From Aeromonas tecta (lineage in GTDB: Bacteria; Pseudomonadota; Gammaproteobacteria; Enterobacterales; Aeromonadaceae), in contig NZ_CDCA01000008.1 of assembly GCF_000820185.1 (NCBI RefSeq), forward strand, positions 48,047 through 112,046: a DNA stretch of 64,000 bases. Reading direction: 5' to 3'. Below the pieces are notes generated by a model, which did not search any database, was not told where the DNA came from, and was given only the letters and a program-made list of their open reading frames with translations. The position numbers and the translations under genes are program-made. This document shows positions 1 to 12,200 of the stretch, one piece after another. Each line of letters begins with the position of its first letter. Position 1 is the stretch's first letter.

Positions 1-1
1 G

Positions 2-208
2 GCGTACAAGAAGCAGTTCGGTCTGGGTCAACGGACCTTGCTGGACGTGCTGAACACGGAGAACGAACTGTTCGAAGCTCGCCGCAGCTACATCACGGCC
101 GAGTATGACTCCCTGCTGGCGGATTACCGTATCCTCAATGCCACAGGTGGTCTGCTCAATGCCATGAACGTACAGCAGCCGGCCGACTGGCAGGCTAATA
201 ACAACTGA
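2..208 (+). CDS. TolC-family outer-membrane efflux/secretion protein, C-terminal end (partial)
   Basis: The frame is open from the left edge and gives 68 residues ending in TGA at 206-208. The peptide contains GQRTLLDVLNTENELFEAR followed by a tyrosine- and leucine-rich helix, which is the signature of the last periplasmic helices of TolC-type trimeric channels. Such proteins form the outer-membrane exit duct of type I secretion. Directly downstream lie lapG, lapD and a giant type I secreted adhesin, so this is most likely the LapE/TolC-like partner of that adhesin; the ABC and membrane-fusion partners would be to the left, outside the window. It could also be the general TolC. The family call is secure; the specific partner is inferred from context. 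Confidence 0.85.
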   Translation, partial: AYKKQFGLGQRTLLDVLNTENELFEARRSYITAEYDSLLADYRILNATGGLLNAMNVQQPADWQANNN

Positions 209-235
209 TGGCAATCGCGCTGATGTGATATCAAG

Positions 236-273
236 GCAAGAAATGACTGCAGCTTGCTGCAGTCATTTCTTGC
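236..273 (+). terminator. Perfect 17-bp hairpin after the tolC-like gene
   Basis: Positions 236-252 and 257-273 are perfect inverted repeats of 17 bp around a 4-base loop (CTTG), 27 bases after the tolC stop. The following T-tract is weak (TTTTC at about 279-283), so it may act as a terminator or as an RNA-stabilising 3' hairpin. It lies inside the longest possible reading frame of the next gene, which argues that the real lapG start is downstream. Confidence 0.7.
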
Positions 274-323
274 TGCTTCAGTTTTCAATCGATAACCGTG
301 ATGACCTGCCGCAGGGGAATGAT

Positions 324-1076
324 GTGACATTGTGGGGAAAGGCAAGCGCGAGTGAGACGCCTTGGCCGGTATGGGGCACACGCCCATCCCTGCGTTGGCT
401 GCGCCACCTGCTGTGGTTGTGTCTCTTTTCACTCCCTCTGTTGCTGTGTGCCAGCCAACCCTTGTCATCTGACGATCTCAAGCTGGTACAAAGGGCGGAG
501 GAAACCTACGGCGCGCGAGCGGGCAAACGGGTCACCAGTTGGCGAACGCTAGCGGTGCAAAATCGGGATGCCGGTCTGACGGATCGACAGAAGCTGGAGA
601 AGGTAAACCAGTTTTTCAACCAGCTGCGTTTCATCGATGACATCAAGTTGTGGCACAAGAAGGATTATTGGGCGACGCCGCTGGAATTTCTGGGGGCCGC
701 CGGCGGTGATTGCGAAGACTTCAGCATTTCCAAGTATTTTACGTTGCTGGAGCTTGGCATCCCGGATGAAAAAATGCGTATGGTATACGTCAAAGCATTG
801 AAGTATAACCAGTTTCATATGGTTGTTGCCTATTATGAGACGCCTGCATCAGTGCCTCTGATCCTGGACAACCTCGTCGGCGCAATTCGCCCGGCCAGTC
901 AACGGGCGGACCTGATGCCAATTTACAGCTTTAACGGTAGTCACTTGTGGTTGATGAAGGCGCGTGGCCAAGGGGAACTGGCCGGACAGTCATCACGCTT
1001 GGGATTATGGACTGATTTACGCAATCGCATGACTTCAGGGCGATTGGCTCGGCCTGTGGTGAATTTGGATGATTAA
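324..1076 (+). CDS. lapG: LapG-like periplasmic cysteine protease (transglutaminase-like, BTLCP family)
   Basis: The predicted protein is 250 aa if it starts at GTG 324, preceded by AGGGGA at 313-318 with 5-base spacing. A longer frame from 225 would run through the strong hairpin at 236-273 and is less likely. A hydrophobic N-terminal segment (WLRHLLWLCLFSLPLLLCA) fits export to the periplasm. The catalytic triad of this family is visible: Cys130 in GGDCEDFS, His165 in QFHMVVAYYE and Asp182 in LILDNLVG. The Asp and Glu flanking the Cys correspond to known calcium ligands of LapG. The family cleaves the N-terminus of giant adhesins to release them from the cell surface. The gene is 3 bases upstream of lapD and just before the adhesin gene, so substrate and inhibitor are adjacent. 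Confidence 0.9.
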   Translation: MTLWGKASASETPWPVWGTRPSLRWLRHLLWLCLFSLPLLLCASQPLSSDDLKLVQRAEETYGARAGKRVTSWRTLAVQNRDAGLTDRQKLEKVNQFFNQLRFIDDIKLWHKKDYWATPLEFLGAAGGDCEDFSISKYFTLLELGIPDEKMRMVYVKALKYNQFHMVVAYYETPASVPLILDNLVGAIRPASQRADLMPIYSFNGSHLWLMKARGQGELAGQSSRLGLWTDLRNRMTSGRLARPVVNLDD

Positions 1077-1079
1077 CCT

Positions 1080-3005
1080 ATGACGCTCTACAGACAATTA
1101 TTGGCAACCATGTTGTTACTGTTCGGATTGCTGTTTGCCGCAACCTATTGGGTGCAGTTCAATTCGACCCGTAACTACCTGGCACAGCAGCAGGAAACCA
1201 CCGTCATCAACACCGCCACCTCATTGGGATTGGCGCTGACGCCTTATCTGGAGAACGGCGACAAGGTGAGCGCCGAATCCGTCATCAAGGCCGTGTTTGA
1301 CGGTGGCTACTATCAGCTGGTTCGTCTGGACCTTCTGGCCTCCAAGGATGTCATCGAGCTCGAGAACAGTAGCAATATCCAGGGAGTCCCACAGTGGTTC
1401 ATGGGGCTGGGCCTGTTCCCTGAGGTATCTAATGAATCTATCTTGACCTCGGGCTGGCTGCAGTTGGGCAAACTCAAGGTGGTGGGCCATCCGGGGCAAG
1501 CCTACTACGAGCTCTGGAAGGGAATGAGTGAGCTGGCGACCTGGTTTTTGGTCGGCTTTCTGATCACCACTGTCTTGCTGATGCGGGCACTCAACTATCT
1601 GCTCAAACCCCTCAAGCTCATCTGCGATCAGGCGGTCGAGATCGAGCTGCACCATTTCGGACATGCGATTCCCGAGCCAAAGAGCCGCGAACTGAAACAG
1701 GTGGTACAGGCCATCAACACCCTCTCCAGCAAGCTGGCGCTGCAGTTCAAGGAGCAGGCTGACGAGGCTGAGAATCTACGGGCCAGAGTCTATGTGGATG
1801 CGGTGTCCGGACTCGGTAACCGCTCCTATTTCGTCGGCCAGGTCAACGCCTGGATTGCCGAAGCAGGCCAGGGTGGCGTCATGCTGGTGGCCGTCGACAT
1901 GTTGGACGATCTGTACCGTGAAGAGGGTTTTGCCGCACGGGACAACATGGTCAAGTCCATCGCGCAGGTCCTGAAAGAGCTGCTGAAAGGCTGGGATGGC
2001 GCGGCGTTGGCCCGCATCTCTGCTACGGAGTATGCCTTGCTCTGTCCGACCGATGATCTGTCGCAACTCAAGGATCTGGCAGAGCTCATCAATAGCCGCA
2101 TCGCCGACCTGGTCGTCAACCCCATGGGTGAGGTGGGTGCGCTCTCAGTGATAGGGATCGCCGGTCGGGATGGTAACGATGATCTCTCCGCGTTGCTGAC
2201 CAAGGCTGACAATGCGCTCGGCAAGGCGCGCAACGAACGGCGCGGTGCCGTCGTCATGGAAGGAGGGGCCGATCAGGGACTGATGGGCCGCCTGGCCTGG
2301 CGCGATCTGGTGCAGGACGCTATCGCCCGGAACCTGTGGCGTTTCAAGGCCCAGCCAGCCTGCCGCTTTGATAACGGGGTACGCCTGCATGCCGAGTTGT
2401 TTGCTTCCATCTCGCGGGATGGAACCGACTATTTTGCGGGCCAGTTCCTGCCTGCCATCGAGCAGTTCAAGTTGGGGGGCGAGTTCGATCAGGCGGTGCT
2501 TGAGGCTTGTGCTCCTCTGCTCAGGCAACAATCCGATCTGGTGTTGGCCGTCAACATCACCGCAGGTTCTCTCTGCTCCGATGAATTCCTGAGCTGGCTG
2601 AAAGGGTATCTGGCTCAGCATGCCGAGTTGAAAGAGCGCTTGCTGTTGGAGATCCCCGAGGCGGCCATCATGAAGCACCGGGAACATGTGGCTGCCTTGG
2701 TCGCCGTGTTGCAAGAGCATGGTTTCCAGTGGGGAGTCGATCACTACGGCCGCCATTTCCAGTCGCTCGGTTATCTGGAAGAGCTGGCGCCAGCCTATGT
2801 CAAGGTGGATCACGGCTATACCAGCCAGGTCATGGAGCCGGGGGCGGATACCTCTTTCCTGGCCGCAGTTTGTCGTGCTGCGCACAACGCGGGTGTGACC
2901 ACCATCGCCACTCGTGTGGAGGATCAGCAGCAGGTCGAGGTGCTGGCCAAGCTGCACATCGACGGTTATCAAGGCTTCGTCCACCCGGCATTCCCGCTGC
3001 CGTGA
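1080..3005 (+). CDS. lapD: LapD-like c-di-GMP receptor with degenerate GGDEF and EAL domains
   Basis: The protein has 641 aa. An N-terminal membrane helix (about 8-24), a periplasmic domain to about 150, a second helix (about 152-172), HAMP (to about 225), GGDEF-like (about 235-390) and EAL-like (about 400-641) domains follow the LapD layout. The GGDEF signature is replaced by ISATEYALL and the EAL motif reads LHAELFAS, so both enzymatic sites look dead and the protein is probably a receptor. A Trp at 126 in a GW turn of the periplasmic domain matches the position reported to contact LapG in Pseudomonas LapD. In the known system c-di-GMP-bound LapD sequesters LapG and preserves the adhesin; loss of c-di-GMP frees LapG. 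Three bases separate it from lapG, suggesting one transcript. Confidence 0.92.
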   Translation: MTLYRQLLATMLLLFGLLFAATYWVQFNSTRNYLAQQQETTVINTATSLGLALTPYLENGDKVSAESVIKAVFDGGYYQLVRLDLLASKDVIELENSSNIQGVPQWFMGLGLFPEVSNESILTSGWLQLGKLKVVGHPGQAYYELWKGMSELATWFLVGFLITTVLLMRALNYLLKPLKLICDQAVEIELHHFGHAIPEPKSRELKQVVQAINTLSSKLALQFKEQADEAENLRARVYVDAVSGLGNRSYFVGQVNAWIAEAGQGGVMLVAVDMLDDLYREEGFAARDNMVKSIAQVLKELLKGWDGAALARISATEYALLCPTDDLSQLKDLAELINSRIADLVVNPMGEVGALSVIGIAGRDGNDDLSALLTKADNALGKARNERRGAVVMEGGADQGLMGRLAWRDLVQDAIARNLWRFKAQPACRFDNGVRLHAELFASISRDGTDYFAGQFLPAIEQFKLGGEFDQAVLEACAPLLRQQSDLVLAVNITAGSLCSDEFLSWLKGYLAQHAELKERLLLEIPEAAIMKHREHVAALVAVLQEHGFQWGVDHYGRHFQSLGYLEELAPAYVKVDHGYTSQVMEPGADTSFLAAVCRAAHNAGVTTIATRVEDQQQVEVLAKLHIDGYQGFVHPAFPLP

Positions 3006-3021
3006 TCGGCGCGTTGTTCAT

Positions 3022-3049
3022 AAAAGGGCCCCTATGTGGGCCCTTTTTT
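3022..3049 (+). terminator. Rho-independent terminator after lapD
   Basis: A G+C-rich hairpin with arms AAAGGGCCC and GGGCCCTTT around a short loop is followed by a run of T, 17 bases after the lapD stop. It separates the lapGD transcript from the adhesin gene. Confidence 0.88.
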
Positions 3050-3272
3050 ATACCCGTTTAGAATAAGTGTGGATATTTCTTGCTGCAGAGATGGCGCCAC
3101 ACCAAAAACAACATTGTTAATTGCTTGATTTGTTTGTGTAAAAAAACACTGTTCGATTTAATGCATCGGATGGAGCTGAACAGATTCAAAGCTGTACATT
3201 TTTGCAACGGAAGCGCGATGAAGTCCCATCTAAGGTGTATGCATCAAATTTTGTCACCCTGGAGCAATGGAT

Positions 3273-6200
3273 ATGCGTACCCAAATCATCGACAAAACCG
3301 TCGTCGTCTCTTCCGTAGAAGGTAATGTTCAGATCCAGCTTGCCGACGGCAGCAGTCGTCCTCTTCAGCCGGGAGAGATATTGCAGCCAGGGGCCAAACT
3401 CAATATTGCCGACGATGCCAAGCTGATGCTGGCGCCCTATGATGACAGCCCGGATGCGTCGCCCGCCACCCCAGCGGCGACCGATGTACCGGCACAGGGA
3501 CAGCCATCCTCATCGGCCACCAATAAAGAGGTGCCGCCAGAAGTCTCGCCAGAAATAGCGGCCTTGCAAAAATCCATACTGGAAGGGGTCGATCCGACCA
3601 AGAAATTTGAAGCCTCGGCTGCCGGTGGTGCTCCCGCTGCGGGTGGTGGTGGCGGTGGGATCGGCGGGGTCGCAGGGGCCAGTGGTAATGGTGGCTTTGT
3701 CGTCATCGATCGTATCGGTGATGCAACCATTGCCGCTGCCGGTTTCGATACCGACCACGGCGCCTTGACGGCGCAGAACCTGCTGCAGGAAGACGATCTC
3801 TTGCCTGATAATCAGCTTGATGATCAGGATGAAGCCGTCGTCACCCAGGAAAATCAAGCCGTCAGTGGCAACCTGCTACTCAATAGCAATAACCCCGACG
3901 GTCCTTTTGATGCCTCAATAGTCTCTTACAGCTGGGGGAATAACATCGGCGTACCGGCCGGGACCGCCGCCAGCCTGGCGGGGGTCGGTGTCTTGATCAT
4001 CAATGCGGATGGCTCCTATACCTTCACCCCGGCACTCAACTATTCCGGTCCTGTTCCCCCTGCAAATTACATAGTGACAGATGGCGCTGATACCAACCCA
4101 TCGGTTCTGACCATCACCATTGCTGCGGTGGATGATCCCGTTGTGCTGGGAGGGCTGCAAGTTGAAGGAGGGGAGCTTGTCCTGAATGAAGCTGCATTGG
4201 CGGATGGCAGTGCGCCTGATGCGGCGGCTTTGACCAAAGGTGGCACTTTTACCTTCAATGCCGTGGATGGTGTCCAGGTATTGAGCCTGGGTGGCGTGGT
4301 GCTCATCAGTAACGGCCAGGTCATCACCAATTTCCCGCAGGTGATCCCCAGTCCTTCAGGCAATCAATTACTGGTTACCGGCATCACTTATAACCCTGTG
4401 ACCGGCGCCGGGACCGTCAATTACACCTACACCCTGAATGATAACGAAGTTCACACTCAGCCTGCCAATGACACCGCACTGACTGAAAGTTTCAATGTGG
4501 TACTGACGGACAGCGATGGCGACAGCACCAGTGCCAGCCTGGATGTGGTGATACTGGACGATGTGCCTAGCGTGCGCGTGATCCCCGGCTCTGGTGAGCT
4601 GGGAGTGCTCAGCGTGGATGAGAGCCTGCCGCAACTGGGCGGTGCGGACAATGACGGCATTGCCAGCGTGACCCTGGCGGCCTCAGTGGTACAGTCCCAG
4701 TTCAGTCATGCCTTCGGTGCCGATGGGGCGGGCAGCATTGGTTACAGCCTGTCCCTCAATGGCAGCAACGTGGCCAGCGGCCTCTATGCAGTCGATCCAT
4801 CGGTGGCCAATGGTCAGGGCACCCAGATCCTGCTCAACCAGGTCGGTAATGTCATCACCGGCAGCGCCAACGGGGTGAGCTACTTCACCATCACCATCGA
4901 CCCCGCAACAGGCGCCGTGACCCTGAACCTGCTGGACAATATCTGGCAAGGCGATACCAGCAGCAATGATGACAGCGTCAGCCTGACGCTGGAGAGCGGT
5001 ATGTTGACCCTGGTTCAGACAGTGACGGACTCCGATGGCGACAGTGCCAAGGCCAGTATCGATCTGGGTGCCAGTGGCGCATTCCGCTTCGAAGACGATG
5101 GTCCAACCTCCGGTCTGGCGCCCGAGTTCCTGCGCCCCGGGTTTGTGACGGTTGATGAAAGTCTGTCTGTGTTGGGAGGAGCAGATAACGATGGTATTGC
5201 CAGTGCAGTGCTGAGTGGTGCCGCGGTACAGTCGCAGTTTAGTCATGCCTTCGGCGCCGATGGCGCAGGCAGTATCGGTTACAGTCTGGCCCTTAATGGC
5301 GGCAATGTGGCCAGCGGCCTCTATGCAGTCGATCCTTCTGTTGCCAACGGTCAGGGGAGTCAGATCCTGCTGAACCAAGTCGGCAATGTCATCACCGGCA
5401 GTGCCAACGGGGTGAGCTACTTTACCCTCACCATCGATCCCGCGACAGGCGCAGTGACCCTGAACCTGTTGGATAATATCTGGCATGGCGATACCAGTAA
5501 CCATGATGACAGTGTCAGCCTGACGCTGGAGAGCGGAGTGCTGACTCTGGTGCAGACCGTCACCGATGCCGATGGCGACAGTGCCAAGGCCAGTCTGGAT
5601 CTGGGAGCCAATGGTACCTTCCGTTTCGAAGATGATGGTCCGACAGCGGGTGTGAATGCAGAGGCGCCACGCCTGGGCGAGGTGAAGGTGGATGAAAGCC
5701 TGCCCGCGCTGGGTGGTGCGTATAACGACGGTATCGCCAGTGCGACCCTGGCGGCTGCCACGGTGCAAGCCCAGTTCAGCCATGCCTTCGGCGCCGATGG
5801 CGCAGGCAGTATTGGTTACAGCCTGGCCCTCAGTGGCGGCAACGTGGTCAGCGGCCTCTATGCAGTCGATCCCTCTGTTGCCAACGGTCAGGGGAGTCAG
5901 ATCCTGCTGAACCAGGTGGGTAATGTCATCACCGGCAGTGCCAATGGGGTGAGCTACTTCACCCTCACCATCGATCCCGCCAGCGGTGCCGTGACTCTTA
6001 AATTGCTGGATAACGTCTGGCACGGCAATACCAGTAACCCGGATGACAGCGTCAGCCTGACGCTGGAGAGCGGCGTGCTGACTCTGGTGCAGACCGTCAC
6101 CGATGCCGATGGCGACAGTGCCAAGGCCAGTGTCGATCTGGGCACCGGTGGCGTATTCCGCTTCGAGGATGATGGCCCCACCGTCTGCCTAGCGACCGAG

Positions 6201-9200
6201 GGTCCAAGCCTCGGGGTGGTGAAGGTGGATGAGAGTCTGCCCGCACTGGGTGGTGCGTACAACGACGGTATCGCCAGTGCGACCCTGGCGGCTGCCACGG
6301 TGCAAGCCCAGTTCAGCCATGCCTTCGGCGCCGATGGCGCAGGCAGTATCGGTTACAGCTTGGCCCTCAGTGGCGGCAACGTGGCGAGCGGCCTCTATGC
6401 AGTCGATCCCTCTGTTACCAACGGTCAGGGCAGTCAGATCCTGCTGAACCAGGTGGGCAATGTCATCACCGGCAGTGCCAATGGGGTGAGCTACTTCACT
6501 CTGACCATCGATCCCGCCAGCGGTGCCGTGACCCTGAAATTGCTGGATAACGTCTGGCACGGCAATACCAGCAACCCGGATGACAGCGTCAGCCTGACCT
6601 TGAATAGCGGTGTGCTGACTCTGGTGCAGACCGTCACCGATGCCGATGGCGACAGTGCCAAGGCCAGTGTCGATCTGGGGACCGGTGGCGTGTTCCGCTT
6701 CGAAGATGATGGCCCAACTGTCTGTCTGGCGGCCGAGGGTCCAAGCCTCGGGGTGGTGAAGGTGGATGAGAGCCTGCCCGCGCTGGGTGGTGCGTATAAC
6801 GACGGTATCGCCAGTGCGACCTTGGCAGCAGTGACGGTGCAAGCCCAGTTCAGCCATGCCTTCGGCGCCGATGGCGCAGGTAGCATTGGTTACAGCCTGG
6901 CCCTCAATGGTGGCAACGTGGCCAGCGGCCTCTATGCGGTCAACCCGTTGGCAGTCAACGGTCAGGGCGCCCAGATCCTGCTCAACCAAGTGGGCAATGT
7001 CATCACCGGCAGCGCCAACGGGGTGAGCTACTTCACCCTGACCATCGATCCCGCGACGGGTGCCGTGACTCTGAACCTGCTGGACAATGTCTGGCACGGC
7101 AATACCAGCAACCCGGATGACAGCGTCAGCCTGACCTTGAACAGCGGTGTGCTGACTCTGGTACAGACCGTCACCGATGCCGATGGCGACAGTGCCAAGG
7201 CCAGTGTCGATCTGGGGACCGGTGGCGTGTTCCGCTTCGAGGATGATGGCCCGACAACAGGTGTGAATGTTCAGGCGCCAACCCTGGGCGCGGTGAAGGT
7301 GGATGAGAGCTTGCCCGCACTGGGTGGTGCGTACAACGACGGTATCGCCAGTGCGACCCTGGCGGCCGCCACGGTGCAAGCCCAGTTCAGCCATGCCTTC
7401 GGCGCCGATGGCGCCGGCAGTATCGGTTACAGCCTTGCGCTCAATGGCGGCAACGTGGCCAGCGGCCTCTATGCGGTCAACCCACTGGCAGTCAACGGTC
7501 AGGGTGCCCAGATCCTGCTGAACCAGGTGGGTAATGTCATCACCGGCAGTGCCAACGGGGTGAGCTATTTCACCCTGACCATCGATCCCGCCACGGGCGC
7601 CGTGACTCTGAACCTGCTGGATAACGTCTGGCATGGCAATACCGGTAGCCCAGATGACAGCGTCAGCCTGACCTTGAACAGCGGTGTGCTGACGCTGGTG
7701 CAGTCCGTCACCGATGCCGATGGCGACAGCGCCAAGGCCAGTGTCGATCTGGGGACCGGTGGCGTGTTCCGCTTCGAGGATGATGGTCCGGTGCAGTCTG
7801 GTAACGGGCAAGGTCCCACTGTGCATGGTGCCGTTCAGGAGGATGCCCTGACCCTGGCCGGTGGCGCGCCCCATGAGGGCAATCATGAAGGGCTTGGGCA
7901 GACCACCACGGCCAGTGACACCTCGGGTACCCTGAACACCCTGGTGAACTTTGGGGCTGATGGTCCCGGCGTCTTCAGCCTGTCGAACAATGTCAGTTCG
8001 CTGGTTTCACAGGGATTGAGCAGCGGCAGCGTGGCGCTGAGTTACAACGTCGTAGGCAATGTGCTGACCGCCTCTGCTGGCGGGACAGTGATCTTCACTT
8101 TGACGGTGGCTGCCGATGGCGATTACTCCTTCACCCTGAAGGGACCGCTGGATCATCCCGTCAAGGAAGGGCTGCCGAATGGTGATAACGAGCTGTTGCC
8201 GGTGCCTATCGACTTTTCAGGAGTGCTGGTCGCTACCGATGGTGATGGCGACAAGGTGCCAGGTTTCACGAAAGGTTCATTCGTTATCGATGTGCAGGAC
8301 GATATCCCTGTGGCGCAAGATGACTATGCCACTGTGCTCTCAGGTCAGTCCCAGAACATCAATATGGTGTTTGTGCTCGATTTCAGCGGCAGTATCGATA
8401 ACAACGAACTGAACGCCATGCTCGATGCGGTGCGTACCGCAGGGCAGGCACTGTTCAACACCTCTGGTGGTCAGGTCAAGATCCAGATAGTGGCATTCTC
8501 TGGTGATTCCATTGCTTATCTGCCAACCGACAACGTCACTGCGTTCACGAATCTGGTGAACTCCCTGAACCCGCAGGAGCCGGGTGGTGTCCGTCCCTTC
8601 GACGGTAACACCGACTTTACCGATGCCATTCAGGAAACCATTGCGTCCTATACCCCGGTTTCGGGGTGGAATAATCAGGTGGTCTTCATCAGTGATGGCA
8701 ACCCCAACGAGCAAACTGGTCCAGGCGGTACCTCGCTCACCAGTGCGGTGGCAACCAGTTGGAATAATTTCGTCGATAACAACGGGATCACTGTCACCAC
8801 CATCGGGATTGGCAATGGCATCATCGATGCCCGCCTGCAAGATGTGGATGTGGATGCCGGCCCGAACAATACCCCGCTGCGAGTGAACAACTTTGGTGAT
8901 CTGGTCGATACCCTGCTCAATCAAGTTATTGGCGGTCTGGTACAAGGCAACGTGCTCAATGGCTCCAACAATGTCGTTGGGGGTGGAGATGACGATGCCT
9001 ATGGTGCCGATGGCCCGGGTTATATCCAGTCCATCAAGATCGGTGCGACGACCTACAGCTGGGATGGTGTGCTCGATGGGGATCAGCAGCTGACATCCGT
9101 GACCACTCCCGCGGGTGGCAAGCTGAGCTTCAACTTCTCCACCGGTGCATGGAGTTATCAGGCTCCTGCCAATGTGAATGGCGATCTCACCGAGGACTTC

Positions 9201-12200
9201 CAATACACCATCATCGACAAGGACGGTGATCCGGCCACGGCGACCCTGCATCTCTATGTCGAAGACGTGGGTGCGGTGGAAGGCTATGTCGATGAGGATG
9301 AACTGCCAAGTGGCATCACCGACAACGACAGCGTCACCAGCAGCGTCAGTGGCAGTGTCGCCCCGCTGATCGTCGGGCCGGATAACTCCGCAACCATCAG
9401 TCTCAATACCAACACCAGCGGTGTGACCGCGGCCAGCTCCGGCGGCGTCGCGCTGGTCTATACGGTGGTGGGCGATACCCTGACTGCCACGGCCAATGGG
9501 GCGACGGTGTTTACGCTCCAGGTCGGTTCAAACGGCAGTTACCAGTTCAACCTGGTGAAATCGCTGGATCATCCGCTGGGTAACGGCGATGACAACGAAC
9601 TACTGACTTTGGATTTCACCAGCATCCTGAAGGCGACTGGTGGCAGTGGCACCTTGGCGGGCAGCTTCCTTATTCATGTGGAAGATGATGTTCCCAAGGC
9701 GGTGAATGAAAACGGCGGCACCGTCACCGAAGACGTGGCGGGCAGTCTGGGTGGCAACGTGCTGAGCAACGATGTGTCCGGCGCCGATACCCCGGCTGCG
9801 TTCGTGGGCTGGAGTGCCACCGGGCACAACAACAGCACTTCTGTCACGGCGCTGAGTACCTACGGCAGCTTCGTACAAAATGGCGACGGCAGCTGGACCT
9901 ACGCGCTGGACAACAGCAAGGCGGCTACCCAGGCGCTGACGGCGGCGTTCAACCAGAGCTACGACGTCTGGTACACCATGAAGGACGCGGACGGTGACGA
10001 GAGCATCGCCAAGCTGACCATCACCATCAAGGGGGCGGATGACAGCTCCAGCGTGGTGACGGTGGCGGCGACCGGTCCGGACCACCTGGTGTACGAATCG
10101 GGCCTCAACCCGAGCGGCTCCAATGCGGCGGCCACCACCGAGACGGTGGCAGGCAGCTTCACGGTGTCGGCCTCGGACGGCATCTTGAACGTGGTGATAG
10201 GGGGGACGACTTATACCCTGGCGCAACTGCAGGCCTTCAATGGCACGCAGACCGTGAACACCGGGGAGGGGTTACTGACCCTGCTGAGCTACAGCGGCTC
10301 GGCCAGCGGTGGCACGGTGAACTACAGCTACACCCTGAGCGCGACCATCGACAACGACAGCAAGGCGGGTGCCACGCTGACGGAGTTTGATGACAGCGTG
10401 ACCATCGCGGTGAACGGGGTGGGCGGTACCACCGCCAGCGACCAGCTGATAGTGCGCATCGTGGATGATACCCCGACGGCCAATGATGATGCTGACAGTG
10501 CGACTGAAGGCGTGTTCACTGCCGTTACCGGTAATGTCATCACAGGGGTTGGTACTACAGGTGGCACGGGAGGCTCGGGGGTTGACGTCAAGGGGGCGGA
10601 CGATGCAGCCGTCAGCCAGGTTGTCGGCTTTGGTGGCAGTACTGACAGCAACCCGGCAGGTGGATTCACGGTCAGCGGTCAATACGGCAACCTGACCATG
10701 GGGGTGGATGGTACATACAGCTATACCCTGACGGCAGCCTCGGTTCCTGTCGGTGCCTCGGACGTGTTTACCTACACGCTCAAGGACGGCGATAACGACA
10801 CTGATCCGGCTACCTTGACGATCAATATCGCTCAGGACACGCGTATCCCAGTGCTCACCATCGGCAATGCGACCGTCGATGAAGAGGGCTTGCCGGCTCG
10901 CGCCGGTGAACCAGCAGGCAATGCGGCCAGTGGCAACTCCGAGATCTTCAACGGCAGCTTCAGCATCAACACGCAAGGTGAGAACCTCACCGCGCTGACC
11001 ATAGGTGGCCAGATTTACAACCTGGGGACGGGGGGCAGTCAGACCCTGATCAATAATACGCAGGGGATGCTGGTCGTGACCGGGGTGAGCGGTCCGGTCT
11101 CGGGTGTGTTCACGGTGAACTACACCTATACGCTCAAAGACAACATCCTCACCCACAATGTGCAGGGCAACGCTGACACGGCCAATGGCCCCAGCTTCGT
11201 GGTCTCTGCCACGGATGCCAGTGGCGATACGGGTACTGGTAACCTTCAGGTGGTCATCAGTGACGATGCGCCGATCGCCAACGGGGCTACCAATGCAGGC
11301 CAGGCGACTCAGGTCCAGAACACGAACCTGATGCTGATCCTCGATATCTCCGGCAGTATGGATGACTCATCGGGGTATCAAGGCATGAGCCGGTTGCAGG
11401 TAATGCAGAAGTCAGCCCTGGAGCTGCTCGACAAGTACGATGCCTACGGCAATGTGATGGTCAACATCATCACCTTTGCCACCATGGCATCCAACCCGAC
11501 TGGGACCTGGGTGACTGTCGATGCGGCCAAGGCGATCATTCTTGGCCTCTCGTCAACCGATTCGACCAACTATGACGATGCGTTGAACGACGCCATCAAT
11601 GCCTTCGCAGCGAGCAACAAGATCGTCGGGGCGCAGAACGTGTCCTACTTCATGTCGGATGGTTTGCCCAATGCGAGCAGCGTCAGCAACGCTGCGACTG
11701 TCCCTGATGGTTCCAACAGTTTTGGCGATGGTGATGGCATCAGTGCCGCCAACGAGAAGGACTGGACCGATTTCCTGAAGGCGAACAACATCAACTCGTT
11801 CGCACTCGGCATGGGCTCCGGCGCTACCCAGTCGGCACTCGATCCTATCGCTTACAACGGTGTGACCGGAGCCAGTCCGGCAAACACTTCCGCGGTGGTC
11901 GTCACCGACTTCAGCCAGCTGGCGGCTACGCTGCTCAGCACGGTTGTCGCACCACCACTGGCCGGACAGCTGATCGATGGACTGACGGCGAGCACGGGGG
12001 CGGATGGTGGCTGGATCAATGCCATCACGGTTGGGGGGATCACCTACACCTACAACCAGAAGACCGATGTCTCGGGTGTCACTGGCGGGGCGTCGGCCGG
12101 TACCTTCGATACAAACACCAACGAATGGTCCATCACGGTGGCCGGTGGCATCTTCAAGATTGATATGGATAACGGTCTGTATACCTACACACCGCCCTCT

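Noticed and set aside
4614..7832. CRISPR-like or transposon repeat array
   Set aside because: The 537-bp units are an unbroken reading frame of an adhesin, with no spacers and no terminal inverted repeats.
4683..7886. Long minus-strand open frames opposite the adhesin repeats (446 and 565 codons)
   Set aside because: They mirror the repetitive coding strand, have no ribosome-binding sites and give low-complexity His/Gln/Gly-rich translations; the plus strand has clear domains.
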